Notes: generated by a model from the sequence alone, not told the origin. Positions 1 through 8,100 are shown, counted from the first letter of the stretch. The stretch is 11,368 nucleotides of DNA from a bacterium (GCA_026398675.1 JAPLSK010000261.1:1-11368), one strand, 5' to 3'. Numbers and translations: made by a program.

Positions 1-666
1 GCCTACGACGGCGAAGGCAACCCCACCGCGGCCGCCATCAGCTTCGCCGCGAAATTCGGCCTCACCGAGGCCGACCTCCGGATAGACCAGACGCCCAAGG
101 GGGCACGGGTGCAGGTGGAGATAACAACGGGCGGAGCCTCCACGGTGGACCTGCTTCCCGACATCGTAAAGGCCCTCGTCACCGAGATGCCGCTGCCCAA
201 GGCCATGCGCTGGGGCGTCGGCGAGGTCCGGTTCCTGCGGCCCATCCGCTGGCTCGTGGCCCTGGCCGACGACGCGGTGTTGCCGCTGGAAATAGGCGAG
301 GTCAAAGCGGGGCGCCGGTCGCGGGGGCACCGTTTCCTGGCCGACCGGGAATTCGAGCTCGCCGACGCCTCTCTGGACGGGTATCTGCGCGCCTGCCGGG
401 AGCACGACCTCATCCTCGACGGCACCACCGTGGACGACGAGGGGAACGTCCAGTCTCCGGGAGAACGGTATTCGTATCTCAAGAAACGTCTGGAAGAGAT
501 GCTCTCCGCCCACGGCAACGTGCTTTTCGACGCGGAGCTCCTCCTCAAAGTCACCAACATGGTGGAGCATCCGACCTGCCTGGAGGGCGGGTTCGAGGAA
601 CGGTTCCTGGAATTGCCCGAGGTGGTGGTCTCCAGCGTCCTGAAGGAGTACCAGAAGTACTTCTAG
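1..666 (+). CDS. glyS: Glycyl-tRNA synthetase beta subunit, N-terminal part (5' partial, ends at in-frame TAG)
   Basis: The frame is open from base 1, so the true start lies upstream; compared with E. coli GlyS from memory, roughly 65-75 residues are missing. The first residues, AYDGEGNPT, match the conserved AFDAEGKPT segment. Further GlyS landmarks follow: EMPLPKAMRWG, RFLRPIRWLVAL, the RGHRF segment, YLKKRLEEML, and NMVEHPTCLEGGFEERFLELP. The last residues, LKEYQKYF, match the conserved QKYF/QRYF motif, which in homologues runs straight on without a break. Here a TAG at 664-666 interrupts it, and the next codon (GTG, 667) continues the homology in the same frame. In the family, GlyS pairs with the catalytic alpha subunit GlyQ to charge tRNA-Gly in the cytoplasm and contributes most tRNA recognition. 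glyQ would be expected just upstream, outside the window. Identification is firm; whether this is a separate polypeptide, a readthrough product or an artefact is open. Confidence 0.88.
   Translation, partial: AYDGEGNPTAAAISFAAKFGLTEADLRIDQTPKGARVQVEITTGGASTVDLLPDIVKALVTEMPLPKAMRWGVGEVRFLRPIRWLVALADDAVLPLEIGEVKAGRRSRGHRFLADREFELADASLDGYLRACREHDLILDGTTVDDEGNVQSPGERYSYLKKRLEEMLSAHGNVLFDAELLLKVTNMVEHPTCLEGGFEERFLELPEVVVSSVLKEYQKYF
664..666 (+). other. In-frame amber codon inside glyS
   Basis: The codon order is TAC TTC TAG GTG CGC. The frame is identical on both sides, with no insertion or deletion, and GlyS homology resumes at once. A single-base change could produce this TAG from CAG (Gln), TCG (Ser), TGG (Trp), TAC/TAT (Tyr), GAG, AAG or TTG. 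The residue usually seen here in homologues is proline as I recall, which would need two changes. TAG is also the ordinary terminator of glyS itself (1948-1950) and of the minus-strand genes ending at 8185 and 9779, which argues against a genome-wide reassignment of TAG. Confidence 0.9.
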
Positions 667-1950
667 GTGCGCGACGCAACGGGTGCGCTCCTGCCGCGTT
701 TCATCGTCGTGCGGGACGGGGGGGACCGCAACGCCGGGGGCGTCGTCGGCGGTCACGAGCGCGTCCTGCGGGCGCGGCTCACCGACGCCGCCTTCTTCTG
801 GGATCTGGGACGGAAGCGTTCCCTCGAATCCCTGACCGAGGAGCTCGCCGACCTCCAGTTCATCCGCGGTCTGGGAAGCTATTCCGACAAACGGAACCGC
901 CTGATCACCCTCGTGCAGTCGGTCAACGCGGAGGGGGTTTGCGACTCCGACCCGACCGTGGCGGGTCATCTCGAACGCGCGGCCTCCCTGGCCAAGCAGG
1001 ACCTCCTCACCCGTCTCGTCGTCGAGTTCACCGGCCTGCAGGGGCTGATCGGCGGCGAGCTGGCCCGGGCGCAGAAGGAGCCCGAGCCGGTCTGGCGGGC
1101 CATCCGTGAGCAGTACCTCCCGAAACGATTTTCGGGCCGGGCGGAGGAGCTGCCGCAAACGGCGACGGGATGCCTCCTGGCGCTCTTGGACCGCTTGGAC
1201 ACCCTGGCGGGGTGCTTCGCCATCGGCCTGTCACCCACCGGCTCGAAGGACCCCTACGGGCTGCGCCGCGCCGCGCGGGGGGTCATCGGCATCGCCGCCG
1301 GAGTGGAGGACCACGCCCCCGCGGGATTCAGCCACGCGCGGCTCGATCTTGAACCGCTTCTGCGAATCGCTATCTCGAACTTCGAAGGCGTGACCAAGAA
1401 GGCGTTCGACGAGGGCGAGATTTACGCGAAGCTGGTGGCCTTCCTCGCCGACCGCGCCCTCCGCCTGCTCGGAGAGCTGGGTCTGCCGACCGATGCCGTT
1501 CGGGCGGCCCTGGAGGCATACCCGACCCGCCCCTGGTACGCCTGGCGCTCGGCCCACTCCCTCGCCCGGGCCAAGGGGGGCGGGGAGTTCGCCGACGTGG
1601 CGACCGGTTACAAGCGGGCCTGCAACATCCTCCGCCAGGCCGCAAAGGAATTCGGCCTCACCGAGTTCAAGCCCTTCGATGCGACCAAGCTGGAGCTGGA
1701 TGAGGAACGCGGGCTGGCGGAGCTATTAACCCGCGAGGAGGCGGGGGTGGCCGCCGCCGTCGGGCGGGGAGACTTCGACGCCGCTTTGGGGAAAATCGCC
1801 GGCTTCCGCGAGGCCATTGACCGCTTCTTCGATGAGGTAAAGGTTTTCGCCGACTCCGAGGAGCTCCGCGACAACCGCCTGGCCCTGCTGAACGAGCTGG
1901 TGGGCGTTTTCAGCCGTGTGGGTGACCTCTCTTTGATCCAAGCCGAGTAG
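667..1950 (+). CDS. glyS: Glycyl-tRNA synthetase beta subunit, C-terminal part
   Basis: This is the remainder of GlyS, 427 residues if translation begins at the GTG that abuts the amber codon. In order it shows GALLPRFIVV (E. coli GKLLPNFIFV), a segment near residues 31-50 like the E. coli NEKVVRPRLADAEFF region, KQDLLTRLVVEFTGLQG (about residue 109), DRLDTLAGCFAIG (about 175), and KDPYGLRRAARG (about 194), all hallmark GlyS motifs of the HD-like and central region. The C-terminal third (about residues 290-415) is the helical DALR-type anticodon-binding domain, ending in the conserved FFDEVKVFADSEELRDNRLALL and RVGDLSLIQ. The best nearby purine-rich sequence, AAGGAG at 643-648, lies 18 bases before the GTG, too far for normal initiation, so independent initiation is doubtful; reinitiation or readthrough fits better. 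No further stops or frameshifts are visible, which argues against an old pseudogene. Confidence 0.88.
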   Translation: MRDATGALLPRFIVVRDGGDRNAGGVVGGHERVLRARLTDAAFFWDLGRKRSLESLTEELADLQFIRGLGSYSDKRNRLITLVQSVNAEGVCDSDPTVAGHLERAASLAKQDLLTRLVVEFTGLQGLIGGELARAQKEPEPVWRAIREQYLPKRFSGRAEELPQTATGCLLALLDRLDTLAGCFAIGLSPTGSKDPYGLRRAARGVIGIAAGVEDHAPAGFSHARLDLEPLLRIAISNFEGVTKKAFDEGEIYAKLVAFLADRALRLLGELGLPTDAVRAALEAYPTRPWYAWRSAHSLARAKGGGEFADVATGYKRACNILRQAAKEFGLTEFKPFDATKLELDEERGLAELLTREEAGVAAAVGRGDFDAALGKIAGFREAIDRFFDEVKVFADSEELRDNRLALLNELVGVFSRVGDLSLIQAE

Positions 1951-2103
1951 ACTACCCCCTCCCGGAATGTGAAACCTGCGCCGTGGAGGGCCTCTCTGTA
2001 CCGTCCCGAGAGGGGAACCGGGAACCGCGGAGCGTCGTATCCTGTTTGAGCTTAATATATTCCACCGTTTTCACTCCCCCGATCCCCGCCCGGGAGTTCT
2101 CCG
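1951..2103 (+). other. Intergenic spacer between glyS and the SprA-like gene; possible weak promoter and hairpin
   Basis: This 153-base spacer contains no gene. CCTCTC (1991-1996) and GAGAGG (2008-2013) can pair around an 11-base loop, but no T-run follows, so it is at best a weak terminator. An A/T-rich island, TTAATATATT at 2052-2061, stands out in the GC-rich background and could hold a -10 element. I found no convincing -35 box at the right distance, nor the Bacteroidetes-type -33/-7 pair. Whether the next gene has its own promoter cannot be settled from sequence alone. Confidence 0.35.
2092..2096 (+). promoter_or_regulatory. Ribosome binding site for the SprA-like gene
   Basis: GGGAG lies seven bases before a TTG codon at 2104. 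The TTG opens directly into a hydrophobic signal peptide, so this site decides the start in the absence of a nearby ATG. Confidence 0.6.
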
Positions 2104-5100
2104 TTGCGCCCTGTAGTCCCGGTAATCCTGGCCCTTCTCGCCGTCCTCCTCGTCGTCGGTACACTCCGTGCGAAACCCGACGACGGTTACCGGGTCGAGC
2201 GATTCAGCTACCGGGTCAACCCGCCCAAACACCACCCCTACGAAGCGTTCTTCACTCCCGAGCTCGAGAACCCTAGAACCCCCGCCTTCTACGAGGAGCT
2301 CGTCCTCGAGCCCGGCGATTACGCCCCACCCACCGCCGAGGAGTTAGGAGAACGGCTCTGGAGCTATAACCGCACCTACGACGCCTTCGGTGACCCCTAC
2401 CTCTACCCCTTCAACCACGACGAGTGGAGCGAGCGGGTGGCGAATCTCAGGCTCCGCGAACAAACCTACGCCCACGAGGCCGACGAGGGGCTCATCGGCG
2501 ACATCGCCATAGACTGGCTCGCCACCACCCTGAAAATCACCGGCCGCAAGCTCTTCGTCCTCGGCTACACTTCCAAGACCTACGTTAACCCCCCCGACCC
2601 GCTCCTGGTGGGCACCCAGGGCAATTTCAACATGGATCAGGAGACCCAGATCCGGGTCGAGGGGACCATCGCCCAGCGGGTCACCGTCAACGTGGACTAC
2701 GACGATACCCGGGAGAACGACTCGCGGAACAAGCTGTCCCTCCTCTACACCGGCCGGGAGGACGAGCTCATCCGTCAGGCCGAGCTGGGCGACATCGCCC
2801 TCTCCATCCCCGGAACGCGGTTTGTCAGCTACTCGGCGAAGAGCCTTTTCGGGGCCAAGGTCATCGGAGGCTTGGGCGACTGGTTCACCTTCACCCTGAT
2901 CGGTTCCCGGGAGAAGGGCATCACCGAGGAGGAGGAGTTCACCGGCACGGGTCAGCTCCAGCGGCAGGACTTGAGGGACACGAGCTACTCGGAGCGGCTC
3001 TACTACCGGGTGGACACGAACCCGGCCCACTTCGGACAAGAGCTTCAGATAGCCGAATCCCCCATCGACGGAAGCGCCTTAATCGAGATTTACGTTTATT
3101 CCTACGGCCACGAGCGCGACCCAACCTACACCTACTACTCCCTCGACGCCCGGATTTACTCGGACGGCGAAGGGGGCAGCCCCACCAACCCGCCCGTTCC
3201 CACCGGCGACCCCCCCGTCAGCTCCGATTTCTGGCGCCGGTTGGAGAACGTGCGGGATTTCTACATCAACAAGGCGACCGGCAGGGTCACCTTCACCACC
3301 AGCGTCGGCACCACCGATTATGTGGCGATCAAGTACAAGGTGGCCAACCCCTCCAACCCCACCGGCGTCATCTACTCGGTGGGCTACGGCGAAGGTGCGA
3401 CGGCGGACCCCAAGCTGGTCAAGAGCGGTATTAACAACCCGATATTGACCGACTACATGTACCACGACGTCTACTACCTGGGGGCCATGGGCTTGCAGAA
3501 CGACTCCGACTTCATCATGGAGATTTTCGACCTCCAGGACCGGGCCAACGACGCCGAGGACTTCGACGGAGACGGCAACACCACGGAACCGCTGGTGCGC
3601 GTCTTCGGGCTCACCCGCGCCTCCGACGGCTCCGACGACCGGATCAACATCAACTACATTGACTTCGCCGGCGGCCTCTTGATCTTCCCCGACCGCTACC
3701 CCTTCCAGAAGGAGGGTGAGGAGGGCACCGACGAGGACGCCTACGACGAGAGCTACTCCCGGCGCAACCACCGCTACGACATCCACGTGGAGTACCACAG
3801 CGCCTCGGCCGTCCGCTTCCTCAAGCCCAACATCATCCCCGGCTCCGAGGAGGTGACGCTGAACGGCCGACGGCTGGTCCGCGACGTTGACTACATCATA
3901 GATTACGACTCGGGGTACATCGAATTCCTGGTTCCCGGGGCCGATTCCTCGGACGCCGATCTGAAGATAAAGTACGAGTACAAGCCGCTATTCGGCGAGG
4001 CCGGCAAAACGCTGGCCGGAGGCAGGCTGGAATTCAACCTCGACGACGTGATGACCCTCGGGGGGACCTACATCGGCGAGTGGACCGACAAGCCGGTGGA
4101 TAAGCTGGAGATTCCCGAGCTGCGGTCCATCCCCAGCTCCCACCAGGTGGTGGACGCCGACGCCAGCCTGAACGTGCAGAACCAATTCATGACCGACTTC
4201 ATCAACCTCCTGCCCTTTATCGAATCGAAGGAAGAATCGGTCATCACCCTCGAAGGCGAGTGGGCCTACAGCTTCTACAACCCGAACCGGGTCGGTCGGG
4301 CGCATGTGGATGACATGGAAAGCGCCAACCAGTCCATCTCCTTCCCCGCGGACGGCGACGAGTGGGGCCCGAGCTCCCCGCCGGTCACCGAGGACGGGAC
4401 CTACGAACAGGCCGACCGGAAGCTCATGAAGGTCGGGGACGAGGAGTGGATTCGCAGCCAGATAAACGGCGAGTGGAACGAGGACGTCGTGCGCGTCCTG
4501 GTGTTCGGCGCCGACGAATCGCGGCCGCTGCCCCAGAAAGCGGGTGAGTGGGATTCCGTGTGCCGGATAATATCCCCCAACGGCCTGGACCTCGAGGAGA
4601 AGAACCTCAAGTACCTGGAGTTCTACCTCTACCGCCGCGGCGAAATCAACGGCGGCGTGCTGCACTTCGACATCGGTCTCATCAACGAGGACTCGGACGG
4701 CGATTACACGGGCTTGGGTTACGAGGGCTACGACACCGAGGACGAGGGGCTGCACGCGGGCATCTCCGACGACCTCTCCGACCCCGGCGAGTTGGACGGA
4801 CGGCTGAACTACTCGGAGGACGAGCGCGGCTGGACCTTCAACAACTCGGGAGACGGCGGTGAATACGGGGTCGGCGGCGCGTATGACGAAGTCATCATCG
4901 GGCGGAACAACTCCCTCTTGAACACCGAGGACCTGGACTTCAACCTCACCCTGGACACCGCCGAACAGCACTTCGGTTACGCCGTCCCCCTGGCGGACAT
5001 CCCCGAGGAGTACCTGGGGCGCGACCTGGGCAACGGCTGGCTGGCCATCCGCATCCCCCTGGAGACAGACGAGACGCGGCCGGGGGACTATATGCCGCCC

Positions 5101-7803
5101 CTTTCCAAGATAGTCAAGGCCATGCGCATCTGGATCGAGGCTGATAACGCCGGCGATTTCGGCCCGGACGAGAACACGGCCGTCCTCGTGTACAACCTCC
5201 GGCTCACCGGCGTCCGGTGGGAAGCCCCGGTGACCGAGCCCGAAAATCCGATGAATCAATTCGCCGTGGGCACGGTGAACTCCGAGGACAACCAGGACTA
5301 CGATCCGTTGGAGCAGCGCGAGGACACCCAGGGATTTTTAATCCGCGAACAGGCCCTCGATCTCACGTACAACCTCGTCCGCTGGAACGACTGGGGCTTC
5401 GACGGGCGGTTCGGGCGGGGCTACACCCACCCGAGCCCTCGGTTCCACGACACCGGCGAGCCGGACTCCGGCGAGGGGGACGGCATCCTGAACACCGAGG
5501 ACATGAACCACAACGGCATCCTCGACCCCGGCGAGGACATCGGCTGGTCCGGTTACGACCCGGACCTCACCGGCTCCGGCAATGGGGTGCTGGACACCGA
5601 GGACGTCATCCGGGGCTCCACGGCGCAGGAGTTCCTGGAGAGCCGCGACTTCACCACCCACGACCATCTGACCGTATCCATCAACAACCGCAACCGGGAC
5701 AGAATCGGTGAAGACCTCTTCTTCATCCGCTTCGGCATCGACCCGAACAACTACTACGAGGCGGCGATGCCGCTGGCGGCGCCGGGCTGGAACACGCTGG
5801 AAGTGGACTTCACCCGCCTCATCGCCCTCCGGCAGGAGTACGATGCTTTTCCTCCCGAGGAGCGTCCGGCGACCTACACGAGGGACAATCTTACCGTGGC
5901 CGGCTCGCCGCAACTGGTCCGCGTGTACGAGGTCGCCTGCGGCGTCCTGACCACAGACCCCATGAGCGGCGCCTTCGATCCGGGAGGGGGACCGGGTCGG
6001 GTCTGGGTGAACAACATTGACCTGGAGAATCCGGTGGTGCGAGAGGGGCAGGCCCAGCGGGGGAGGCTCTTCTTGAAGTTCGCCGACGTACTCACCGTGG
6101 AGGGCAGCTACCAGAAGGTTGAGGGGGACTTCCAGTCCATCGGGCTCCGGCGCACCGGGGTCACGGCCGAGGACCTGGACGGGGCGGCCACCCTTCAGCT
6201 CGGTGCTTTCATGCCCACCGACTGGGGCATCGCCCTGCCGCTAACCGGCTCCATGACCCACTCCACCGTGTCGGTGGAAAACATCGCCGATTACGAGGGC
6301 TCTGTCGAGGACCTGGGCCAGACGGTCTCGGACACCGCCAAGGGCAACCTGACCTTCTCGAAGACGGGCTGGCCCACGATCGGATTCGCCTACACCGACT
6401 ACCGGGGGTTGAACCAGACGGCCCAACGAAACGACCACGAGGAGGCGATGAGCGCCAGCTTCGATTACTCGATAATTTCCGAGCTCTTCTTCGTCCCGAC
6501 CAAAGTAAACGCCCGGTACCTCTACAAGAAGGACTCCATCGCCTACGAAGAGGAAACGGGGCGGGTGGACACCGTCACCGGAAAGGAAGAGGTCACCACC
6601 TCGGTGACCTGGCAGTTCATCCGCGGGCTGTCATTCTCCCCCAACTTCTCCTTCTCGGACACCCGCGACCTCTTGCACGTCGAGCCGGTGAGCTACACGC
6701 AGAACTCCGGGCTGATGCTCTCCTTCAGCCGATTCCGTCTGGCTCAGCCGTCGCTGGATTTCGGCACCACCTACTCGGAGCTCTTCAACCCCCCCTTGGG
6801 ATTCACGGGCGCGACCTACGACGTGAGCGTCAGCAACAACTTCTCGGCCAGCCTGCCCCTCTCCCTGGGAACCCTCATCGAGAAGTGGTTCGGAAGCTGG
6901 ACGACCAACCTGAACTACACCCTGAGGAGGAGTTCGACCTACGACGAAGTCACCCAAAAACCGCCCCCCGAGTACGTCTGGGGCTGGAACAACATCTGGC
7001 ACGAGGCCGGCGAGCCCACCTATTCGGGGCGGGGCTACTCCTATCTCATCTCGAACCGCTTCCGCCCGCTGGAGTTCTTCCGCGGTTTCGACGACCCCGA
7101 GCTGGCGAGCTACGACGTCCTTCTCGGGGAGATCAAGTACTCCTACTCCACGGACCTATCCGAGGCCTACGGAAGCAGCAGCCGGACCTGGACCGAGGTC
7201 TGGCCGGCCGCCGAGCTCACCATCACCGGGCACAAGTACTTCCCCATCTTCGCGGCCCTGTTGCAGCAGTCCACGGTCAAGCTCTCCTTCCAGAAGCAGA
7301 CGACGAAGTGGATCGGGGTCAGCCTGTCGCGGACGTACACTCCGGGCATCTCCTGGCGCGCCGGCTGGTCGGACGACCTCTCCACCACGCTTTCCTACAC
7401 CGAGGCCTCGACCATCACCGATGAGAGCGGGTCGGCTTACGGCATCGGCGACACCCACCGGGTCACCAACACTTACAACCCCGGGGCGAGCCTCACCTAC
7501 GTGGTCGAGCTGCCGGGCTCCTTCCGCGTCCCCTTCCTCGGCGAGGACGTCCCGCTGCGCAACGAGCTGCAGCTCACCGCGAGCTACAACCTGACCATCG
7601 TCGAGAACAGCGTCTCCGGGAGCGGCCAGACGCCTCCCGACAACACCACGCGCCACACCGCCTCGCTTACCGGCGGGTACTACCTCACCACCAACATCCA
7701 CGCCAACCTGACGCTGACCTACGAGGAATTCACCAACAAGACCTCGGTGGGTTACGACTACTCGAGCTTCGACGCCAAGCTGGCCCTGGAGCTGAAGTTC
7801 TGA
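2104..7803 (+). CDS. sprA: SprA-like type IX secretion outer-membrane translocon protein
   Basis: An 1899-residue exported protein starting at TTG. Residues 1-23 form a signal peptide (hydrophobic core VVPVILALLAVLLVVG, likely cut after LRA). SprA-family signatures follow in order. Residues about 185-260 carry VEGTIAQRVTVNVDYD, KLSLLYTGREDELIRQAELGDI and the SLFGAKV segment. About 535-545 shows the LLIFPDRYPF segment. About 578-610 reads PGSEEVTLNGRRLV then DVDYIIDYDSGYIEFL, closely like SprA. About 655-680 has LDDVMTLGGTYIGE. About 735 has VDDMESANQSI, matching the SprA VDDFE block. The C-terminal part is rich in alternating beta strands and ends in LALELKF, a terminal aromatic typical of the outer-membrane barrel signal. 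In Bacteroidetes, SprA is a giant barrel (about 2400 residues in Flavobacterium) forming the T9SS conduit; this one is shorter. Residues about 1123-1172 hold calcium-loop-like repeats. No other T9SS gene is in the window. Family assignment is firm; a secretion role is inferred from the family. Confidence 0.85.
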   Translation: MRPVVPVILALLAVLLVVGTLRAKPDDGYRVERFSYRVNPPKHHPYEAFFTPELENPRTPAFYEELVLEPGDYAPPTAEELGERLWSYNRTYDAFGDPYLYPFNHDEWSERVANLRLREQTYAHEADEGLIGDIAIDWLATTLKITGRKLFVLGYTSKTYVNPPDPLLVGTQGNFNMDQETQIRVEGTIAQRVTVNVDYDDTRENDSRNKLSLLYTGREDELIRQAELGDIALSIPGTRFVSYSAKSLFGAKVIGGLGDWFTFTLIGSREKGITEEEEFTGTGQLQRQDLRDTSYSERLYYRVDTNPAHFGQELQIAESPIDGSALIEIYVYSYGHERDPTYTYYSLDARIYSDGEGGSPTNPPVPTGDPPVSSDFWRRLENVRDFYINKATGRVTFTTSVGTTDYVAIKYKVANPSNPTGVIYSVGYGEGATADPKLVKSGINNPILTDYMYHDVYYLGAMGLQNDSDFIMEIFDLQDRANDAEDFDGDGNTTEPLVRVFGLTRASDGSDDRININYIDFAGGLLIFPDRYPFQKEGEEGTDEDAYDESYSRRNHRYDIHVEYHSASAVRFLKPNIIPGSEEVTLNGRRLVRDVDYIIDYDSGYIEFLVPGADSSDADLKIKYEYKPLFGEAGKTLAGGRLEFNLDDVMTLGGTYIGEWTDKPVDKLEIPELRSIPSSHQVVDADASLNVQNQFMTDFINLLPFIESKEESVITLEGEWAYSFYNPNRVGRAHVDDMESANQSISFPADGDEWGPSSPPVTEDGTYEQADRKLMKVGDEEWIRSQINGEWNEDVVRVLVFGADESRPLPQKAGEWDSVCRIISPNGLDLEEKNLKYLEFYLYRRGEINGGVLHFDIGLINEDSDGDYTGLGYEGYDTEDEGLHAGISDDLSDPGELDGRLNYSEDERGWTFNNSGDGGEYGVGGAYDEVIIGRNNSLLNTEDLDFNLTLDTAEQHFGYAVPLADIPEEYLGRDLGNGWLAIRIPLETDETRPGDYMPPLSKIVKAMRIWIEADNAGDFGPDENTAVLVYNLRLTGVRWEAPVTEPENPMNQFAVGTVNSEDNQDYDPLEQREDTQGFLIREQALDLTYNLVRWNDWGFDGRFGRGYTHPSPRFHDTGEPDSGEGDGILNTEDMNHNGILDPGEDIGWSGYDPDLTGSGNGVLDTEDVIRGSTAQEFLESRDFTTHDHLTVSINNRNRDRIGEDLFFIRFGIDPNNYYEAAMPLAAPGWNTLEVDFTRLIALRQEYDAFPPEERPATYTRDNLTVAGSPQLVRVYEVACGVLTTDPMSGAFDPGGGPGRVWVNNIDLENPVVREGQAQRGRLFLKFADVLTVEGSYQKVEGDFQSIGLRRTGVTAEDLDGAATLQLGAFMPTDWGIALPLTGSMTHSTVSVENIADYEGSVEDLGQTVSDTAKGNLTFSKTGWPTIGFAYTDYRGLNQTAQRNDHEEAMSASFDYSIISELFFVPTKVNARYLYKKDSIAYEEETGRVDTVTGKEEVTTSVTWQFIRGLSFSPNFSFSDTRDLLHVEPVSYTQNSGLMLSFSRFRLAQPSLDFGTTYSELFNPPLGFTGATYDVSVSNNFSASLPLSLGTLIEKWFGSWTTNLNYTLRRSSTYDEVTQKPPPEYVWGWNNIWHEAGEPTYSGRGYSYLISNRFRPLEFFRGFDDPELASYDVLLGEIKYSYSTDLSEAYGSSSRTWTEVWPAAELTITGHKYFPIFAALLQQSTVKLSFQKQTTKWIGVSLSRTYTPGISWRAGWSDDLSTTLSYTEASTITDESGSAYGIGDTHRVTNTYNPGASLTYVVELPGSFRVPFLGEDVPLRNELQLTASYNLTIVENSVSGSGQTPPDNTTRHTASLTGGYYLTTNIHANLTLTYEEFTNKTSVGYDYSSFDAKLALELKF

Positions 7804-7815
7804 CGCGGAGCGGAG

Positions 7816-7847
7816 GTAGGGAAGCTGGATCGAACATCCGCCCCTAC
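7816..7847. repeat. Imperfect palindrome just after the SprA-like gene
   Basis: GTAGGG (7816-7821) pairs with CCCTAC (7842-7847), and inside it GGAT (7827-7830) pairs with ATCC (7836-7839), with unpaired bases between. There is no T-run, so termination is doubtful. It looks like a decayed copy of a GTAGGGGCGG-type palindromic repeat. Confidence 0.4.
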
Positions 7848-7920
7848 ATGTTAGACGTGAATCGCTTATCAACCTCGCAGGCGCCGACCGACGGCGCGCC
7901 GTTTAGGTCGGCCCGACAAA

Positions 7921-7969
7921 TTCCCTCCCCCTTTTTGGGAGAGTCACGCCCACGGGCCGGGGTGAGGGT
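7921..7969. repeat. Degenerate palindromic repeat, copy A
   Basis: A C-rich arm (CCCTCCCCCTTTTTGGGAGAG) leads into CACGGGCCGGGGTGAGGG. The outer CCCTC/GAGGG and inner CCC/GGGAG elements make a nested palindrome. A related, diverged copy lies about 100 bases downstream at 8020-8061. Confidence 0.4.
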
Positions 7970-7989
7970 CGGAGTTTACGCGATAGAGC

Positions 7990-8012
7990 GGCGGGAACTA
8001 AAAATCCCCGTC
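7990..8012. repeat. Hairpin module 1 (diverged copy)
   Basis: GGCGGG (7990-7995) pairs with CCCGTC (8007-8012) with one G-T wobble and an 11-base loop that begins AACTAA. The upstream flank TCGGAGTTTACGCG resembles TCGGATTTACGCG at 8122-8134, which precedes hairpin module 3. This suggests that flank and hairpin were duplicated together. Confidence 0.4.
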
Positions 8013-8019
8013 CTACATT

Positions 8020-8061
8020 TTCCTCTCCCCGTTGGAGAAGCCCGCCTACGGGTCGGGGGGG
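8020..8061. repeat. Degenerate palindromic repeat, copy B
   Basis: TTCCTCTCCCCGTTGGAGAA followed by GCCCGCCTACGGGTCGGGG aligns loosely with copy A at 7921-7969. It has the same order of elements: a C-rich arm, a GGAGA block, ACGGG, then CGGGG. Confidence 0.35.
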
Positions 8062-8068
8062 CAAAATA

Positions 8069-8100
8069 AAACGGGTGGGGAACCAAATCCCCACCCGTTT
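8069..8100 (-). terminator. Strong hairpin, likely rho-independent terminator (module 2)
   Basis: A perfect 13-base-pair stem, AAACGGGTGGGGA (8069-8081) with TCCCCACCCGTTT (8088-8100), closes a six-base loop ACCAAA. Read on the minus strand, the stem runs into TTTTATTTTG, a good T-rich tail. Read on the plus strand, the tail is only GTTTGAAA. It would back up the terminator nearer to the minus-strand gene and may also catch plus-strand transcripts from the SprA-like gene. Confidence 0.65.

Noticed and set aside
3..560. Minus-strand open frame opposite glyS
   Set aside because: Ser/Arg-rich shadow of a well-recognised GlyS reading frame; no motifs or start signals.
664..666. Pyrrolysine insertion at the glyS TAG
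   Set aside because: Pyrrolysine is known mainly from methylamine methyltransferases and needs pyl genes, none of which are visible here. Nothing about this GlyS position calls for it.
1991..2013. Terminator after glyS
   Set aside because: The six-base-pair hairpin has an 11-base loop and no T-run on either side, so it is not supported as a rho-independent terminator.
3988..5259. Minus-strand open frame of 423 codons within the SprA-like gene
   Set aside because: GC-rich coding sequence leaves few stops on the opposite strand. The translation is low-complexity (rich in V, G, H, L) without motifs, while the plus strand carries SprA signatures throughout.
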